The notes under the pieces: generated by a model
Databases searched by the model: none
The model's input: the letters and a program-made list of their open reading frames with translations, nothing else
Told to the model about the DNA's origin: nothing
Part shown: one piece after another, positions 62,124 through 64,000 of the stretch
How the letters are laid out: every line of letters starts with the position of its first letter
Position numbering within the stretch: the first letter of the stretch is position 1
Position numbers and translations under genes: made by a program
Assembly (NCBI GenBank): GCA_900317055.1
Contig: ONFF01000001.1
Span: forward strand, 44,259 to 108,258
Length of the DNA: 64,000 nucleotides
Source of the DNA: an uncultured Bacteroidales bacterium
Lineage (GTDB): Bacteria; Bacteroidota; Bacteroidia; Bacteroidales; F082
Reading direction: 5' to 3'

Positions 62124-63320
62124 ATGTCAGAAAACAACTATTCTAAAGACTACACCGACCTCCGCCTGATCCATACTTCCCGCTATGGAAACAGTCGTGT
62201 CTTTACCGCCAATTACAATGGTAAAAAAGTCATTGTCAAGGCTTTGAAGAAAGAGTGTGCCGACGATGCGGCATGCAGAGCCTCTTTGAAACAGGAGTTT
62301 GAAACCACCTCGATACTCGACAACAAGTACATCCGCAGGGCCTTGGACTTTGTCCAAATCGAAGGCATGGGCGACTGCATCGTCTTCGAGTATGTCGAAG
62401 GCAAGTCATTAGCCGAACATGTGCGTGTGGGCACATTGTCGGAAAAGCAGGTGAAAAGCGTACTTGCTGAGGTTTGCGAGGCCTTGTATTACCTCCACCG
62501 CAATGGCATCGTCCACTGCAACCTCAATCCCGATAACATCATGGTGACAGCCAACGACTACCGTGTGAAACTTATCGACATCGGAGTGCCTGAGACAAAG
62601 CAGGAAGCCGACCGTGAGCTGCTCATTAAAGAGATGGAGTTCGTAGCGCCTGAAATCATCAAAGGTGAGGATTTCGATTCACGTGCCGACATCTATTCTA
62701 TCGGTAAGATCATGGAGTTCATCGGCGAGCGCAACATTTCCAAGCAGTTTAGCGCCGTTGCCACCCATTGCACCCAGTTTTCGAGAGAACAGCGTTTCGA
62801 CAACATCAGCGACGTGCGCTCAGCCATCACCAAGGGTCATTCCTTCGTGAAACTGATTATCGTTGCTGTCGTGCTTGCCATCTTGGCGGGATTGGCTGTT
62901 ATCTACGTGCCGAAAATCAAAGCCAATGTGGAGAAGGAACGTGCCGAGCGATTGGCCGTCGACTTTGGCCGAGAGGTGGAGAAGATACAGGGACAACTGC
63001 CTGAGCTTTGCGAGAAATATGAAATGAAGTCACTTGGCGAAGGCCTCAAATTCGACTGGTCGGAAGACAGCCTGAAGATGGTGGAAGGCCTGATACAATA
63101 CCTGGCTTTGGACGAATACAAGGATAGAGCCTTGCAAACCTTGCAACAGGAACGCGAAGGTATAGCGAAAAGCCGTCAGGCCGACTTCGACCGCCTGCTT
63201 TTGGACGAGTTCAAGACCACGACCGACAGCATCGCCAACAAGATGCGTTCTGCCTTGGTGGAGCCTACCGACGAGATGCTCCTCAATGAGGCTAAGAAAT
63301 GGTATGGACAACGCCAATGA
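62124..63320 (+). CDS. Membrane-anchored protein kinase-like protein, probable pseudokinase
   Basis: 398 residues. A eukaryotic-type kinase fold (about 10-235) with a VIVK lysine (K39) and DIG (152-154, for DFG). The catalytic loop HRDLKPxN reads HCNLNPDN (131-138), so the catalytic Asp is Asn133 and the Lys is Asn135; the Gly-rich loop is also degenerate. One membrane helix (about 243-262) is followed by a helical extracytoplasmic part (about 265-398). Probably a pseudokinase sensor or scaffold. porW lies 63 nt downstream on the same strand, so a role in T9SS is possible but inferred. Confidence 0.85.
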   Translation: MSENNYSKDYTDLRLIHTSRYGNSRVFTANYNGKKVIVKALKKECADDAACRASLKQEFETTSILDNKYIRRALDFVQIEGMGDCIVFEYVEGKSLAEHVRVGTLSEKQVKSVLAEVCEALYYLHRNGIVHCNLNPDNIMVTANDYRVKLIDIGVPETKQEADRELLIKEMEFVAPEIIKGEDFDSRADIYSIGKIMEFIGERNISKQFSAVATHCTQFSREQRFDNISDVRSAITKGHSFVKLIIVAVVLAILAGLAVIYVPKIKANVEKERAERLAVDFGREVEKIQGQLPELCEKYEMKSLGEGLKFDWSEDSLKMVEGLIQYLALDEYKDRALQTLQQEREGIAKSRQADFDRLLLDEFKTTTDSIANKMRSALVEPTDEMLLNEAKKWYGQRQ

Positions 63321-63383
63321 TTTTCTCAACCGCTTGTAATATTCGAGGCAAATTGGAGTTATCCTTTATAAAACGAAAACGAA

Positions 63384-64000
63384 GTGCTTAGAAAAACCAA
63401 CATAATCGTGACAATGGGCTGCGTGATGGTGCTGCTGCTCTTGAGCGGCTGCTCGACCAAGAAAAACACGCTCACCCGACGCATGTACCATAACCTGACT
63501 AGCCATTACAACATCTATTTCAACGGAGAACTGGCCGTGAAGGACGGCGAGAAGCAGCTCCGCACCGCAGTGAAAGACGACTATACCAAGGTGCTGCGTG
63601 TCTATAACTACGGCACGCAACAGAACGGCATGGCGATGAACTCCACCATGGACCGCGCTTTGGAGAAGACTGCCGTCTGCGTGCAGAAGCACTCCATGAA
63701 CTTCGGCAGTCGCGAGCGCGTGAAATGGATTGACGATGCCTATCTCGTTATGGGCAAGGCGCATTTCTACAAACACGATTACATCCCCGCCAAGCGCACT
63801 TTCGATTACGTGGCCACCGAGTACAGCTACAACGATATTTCCTTTGTGGCCAACATGTGGCTCATCAAGACCTATATCCAAACGGAAGAGTATCCCAAGG
63901 CTGTCGCCATGATTGAGCAACTACAGGCCAAGACCGCTGGACTGAGCAAGCTACCAAAGGAGCTGATGCGCGATTTCGATTTCACCATTGCCGACTATTT
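63384..64000 (+). CDS. porW: T9SS lipoprotein PorW/SprE, 5' part
   Basis: The first 205 codons; the gene runs off the right edge. Start: GTG at 63384, the only start upstream of the signal peptide after the stop at 63369. Lipobox LLSGC, then STKKNTLTRRMYHNLTSHYNIYFNGELAVKDG, the recognisable PorW/SprE opening, followed by tetratricopeptide-like helices (DDAYLVMGKAHFYKHDYIPAKRTFDYVATEY). PorW links the T9SS motor to the outer-membrane translocon in P. gingivalis and is needed for gliding in Flavobacterium (as SprE). With sprA it shows a T9SS in this organism. Confidence 0.88.
   Translation, partial: MLRKTNIIVTMGCVMVLLLLSGCSTKKNTLTRRMYHNLTSHYNIYFNGELAVKDGEKQLRTAVKDDYTKVLRVYNYGTQQNGMAMNSTMDRALEKTAVCVQKHSMNFGSRERVKWIDDAYLVMGKAHFYKHDYIPAKRTFDYVATEYSYNDISFVANMWLIKTYIQTEEYPKAVAMIEQLQAKTAGLSKLPKELMRDFDFTIADY

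Noticed and set aside
1-64000. CRISPR array or cas genes
   Set aside because: No regularly spaced direct repeats and no Cas-like protein were seen in the window.

Overview
The window reads as a chromosomal segment of an anaerobic, fermentative member of the Bacteroidota, most likely Bacteroidales. The evidence is: promoters of the type TAnnTTTG (-7) instead of E. coli-type boxes; no Shine-Dalgarno pattern; type IX secretion genes (sprA/sov, and a 5' part of porW/sprE at the right edge) together with two secreted proteins carrying the T9SS C-terminal sorting domain; DUF4271 and LptE-family genes typical of the phylum; and pyruvate:ferredoxin oxidoreductase with Pta-AckA and a PPi-type phosphofructokinase. 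The species cannot be named from the sequence.

Layout: 1-9.3 kb holds a T9SS cargo protein with an Asp-box, a GH92 alpha-mannosidase lipoprotein, PPi-PFK and a C10 (streptopain-like) protease that is also T9SS cargo. 9.4-16 kb holds EttA, two glycosyltransferases and an LptF/G permease. 16-20 kb holds a small PAS protein, a DUF4424-like secreted protein, ackA-pta and a DUF4271 membrane protein. 20.7-25.5 kb holds hemD-rnpA-yidD, an S41 protease and an O-antigen ligase/polymerase. 25.7-34 kb holds cdd, a CPBP protease, dusB, a HAD phosphatase, tRNA-Met(CAT), sdaA, thiL and uvrC. 34-45 kb holds the minus-strand run ruvA-sprA-gcvH-vanZ-tonB and two lipoproteins. 45.9-48.8 kb is an AT-rich accessory island (RhuM-PLD fusion, WG-repeat protein, NYN nuclease). 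nifJ (PFOR) follows. 52.9-55.75 kb is a second AT-rich island (GIY-YIG protein, AAA ATPase, PD-(D/E)XK-like protein) that ends in a broken RAYT transposase and its REP array. 56.2-61.8 kb is the minus-strand run pheT, sigma-54 activator, lptE, TPR protein, secG. The right edge has a membrane pseudokinase followed by porW.

How it fits together: PPi-PFK, PFOR, Pta and AckA make a glycolysis-to-acetate route. SprA, PorW and probably TonB export T9SS cargo such as the two CTD proteins. The glycosyltransferases, O-antigen ligase, LptF/G and LptE build and deliver the LPS to which T9SS cargo is anchored in related bacteria.

The most unusual material is non-coding. At least five families of palindromic or compound repeats are present: nested GATTCCC elements (three copies), a clover-shaped cruciform (two copies in opposite orientation), a C5/G5 hairpin (one copy intergenic and one in frame inside a gene), RAYT-linked REPs, and inverted arms built of 7- or 9-nt tandem units. 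Several of them begin directly at a stop codon. The best candidates for an undescribed system are the ATPase/PD-(D/E)XK-like gene pair at 54.1-55.75 kb and the RhuM-PLD/WG/NYN island, which is flanked by a duplicated bidirectional promoter.
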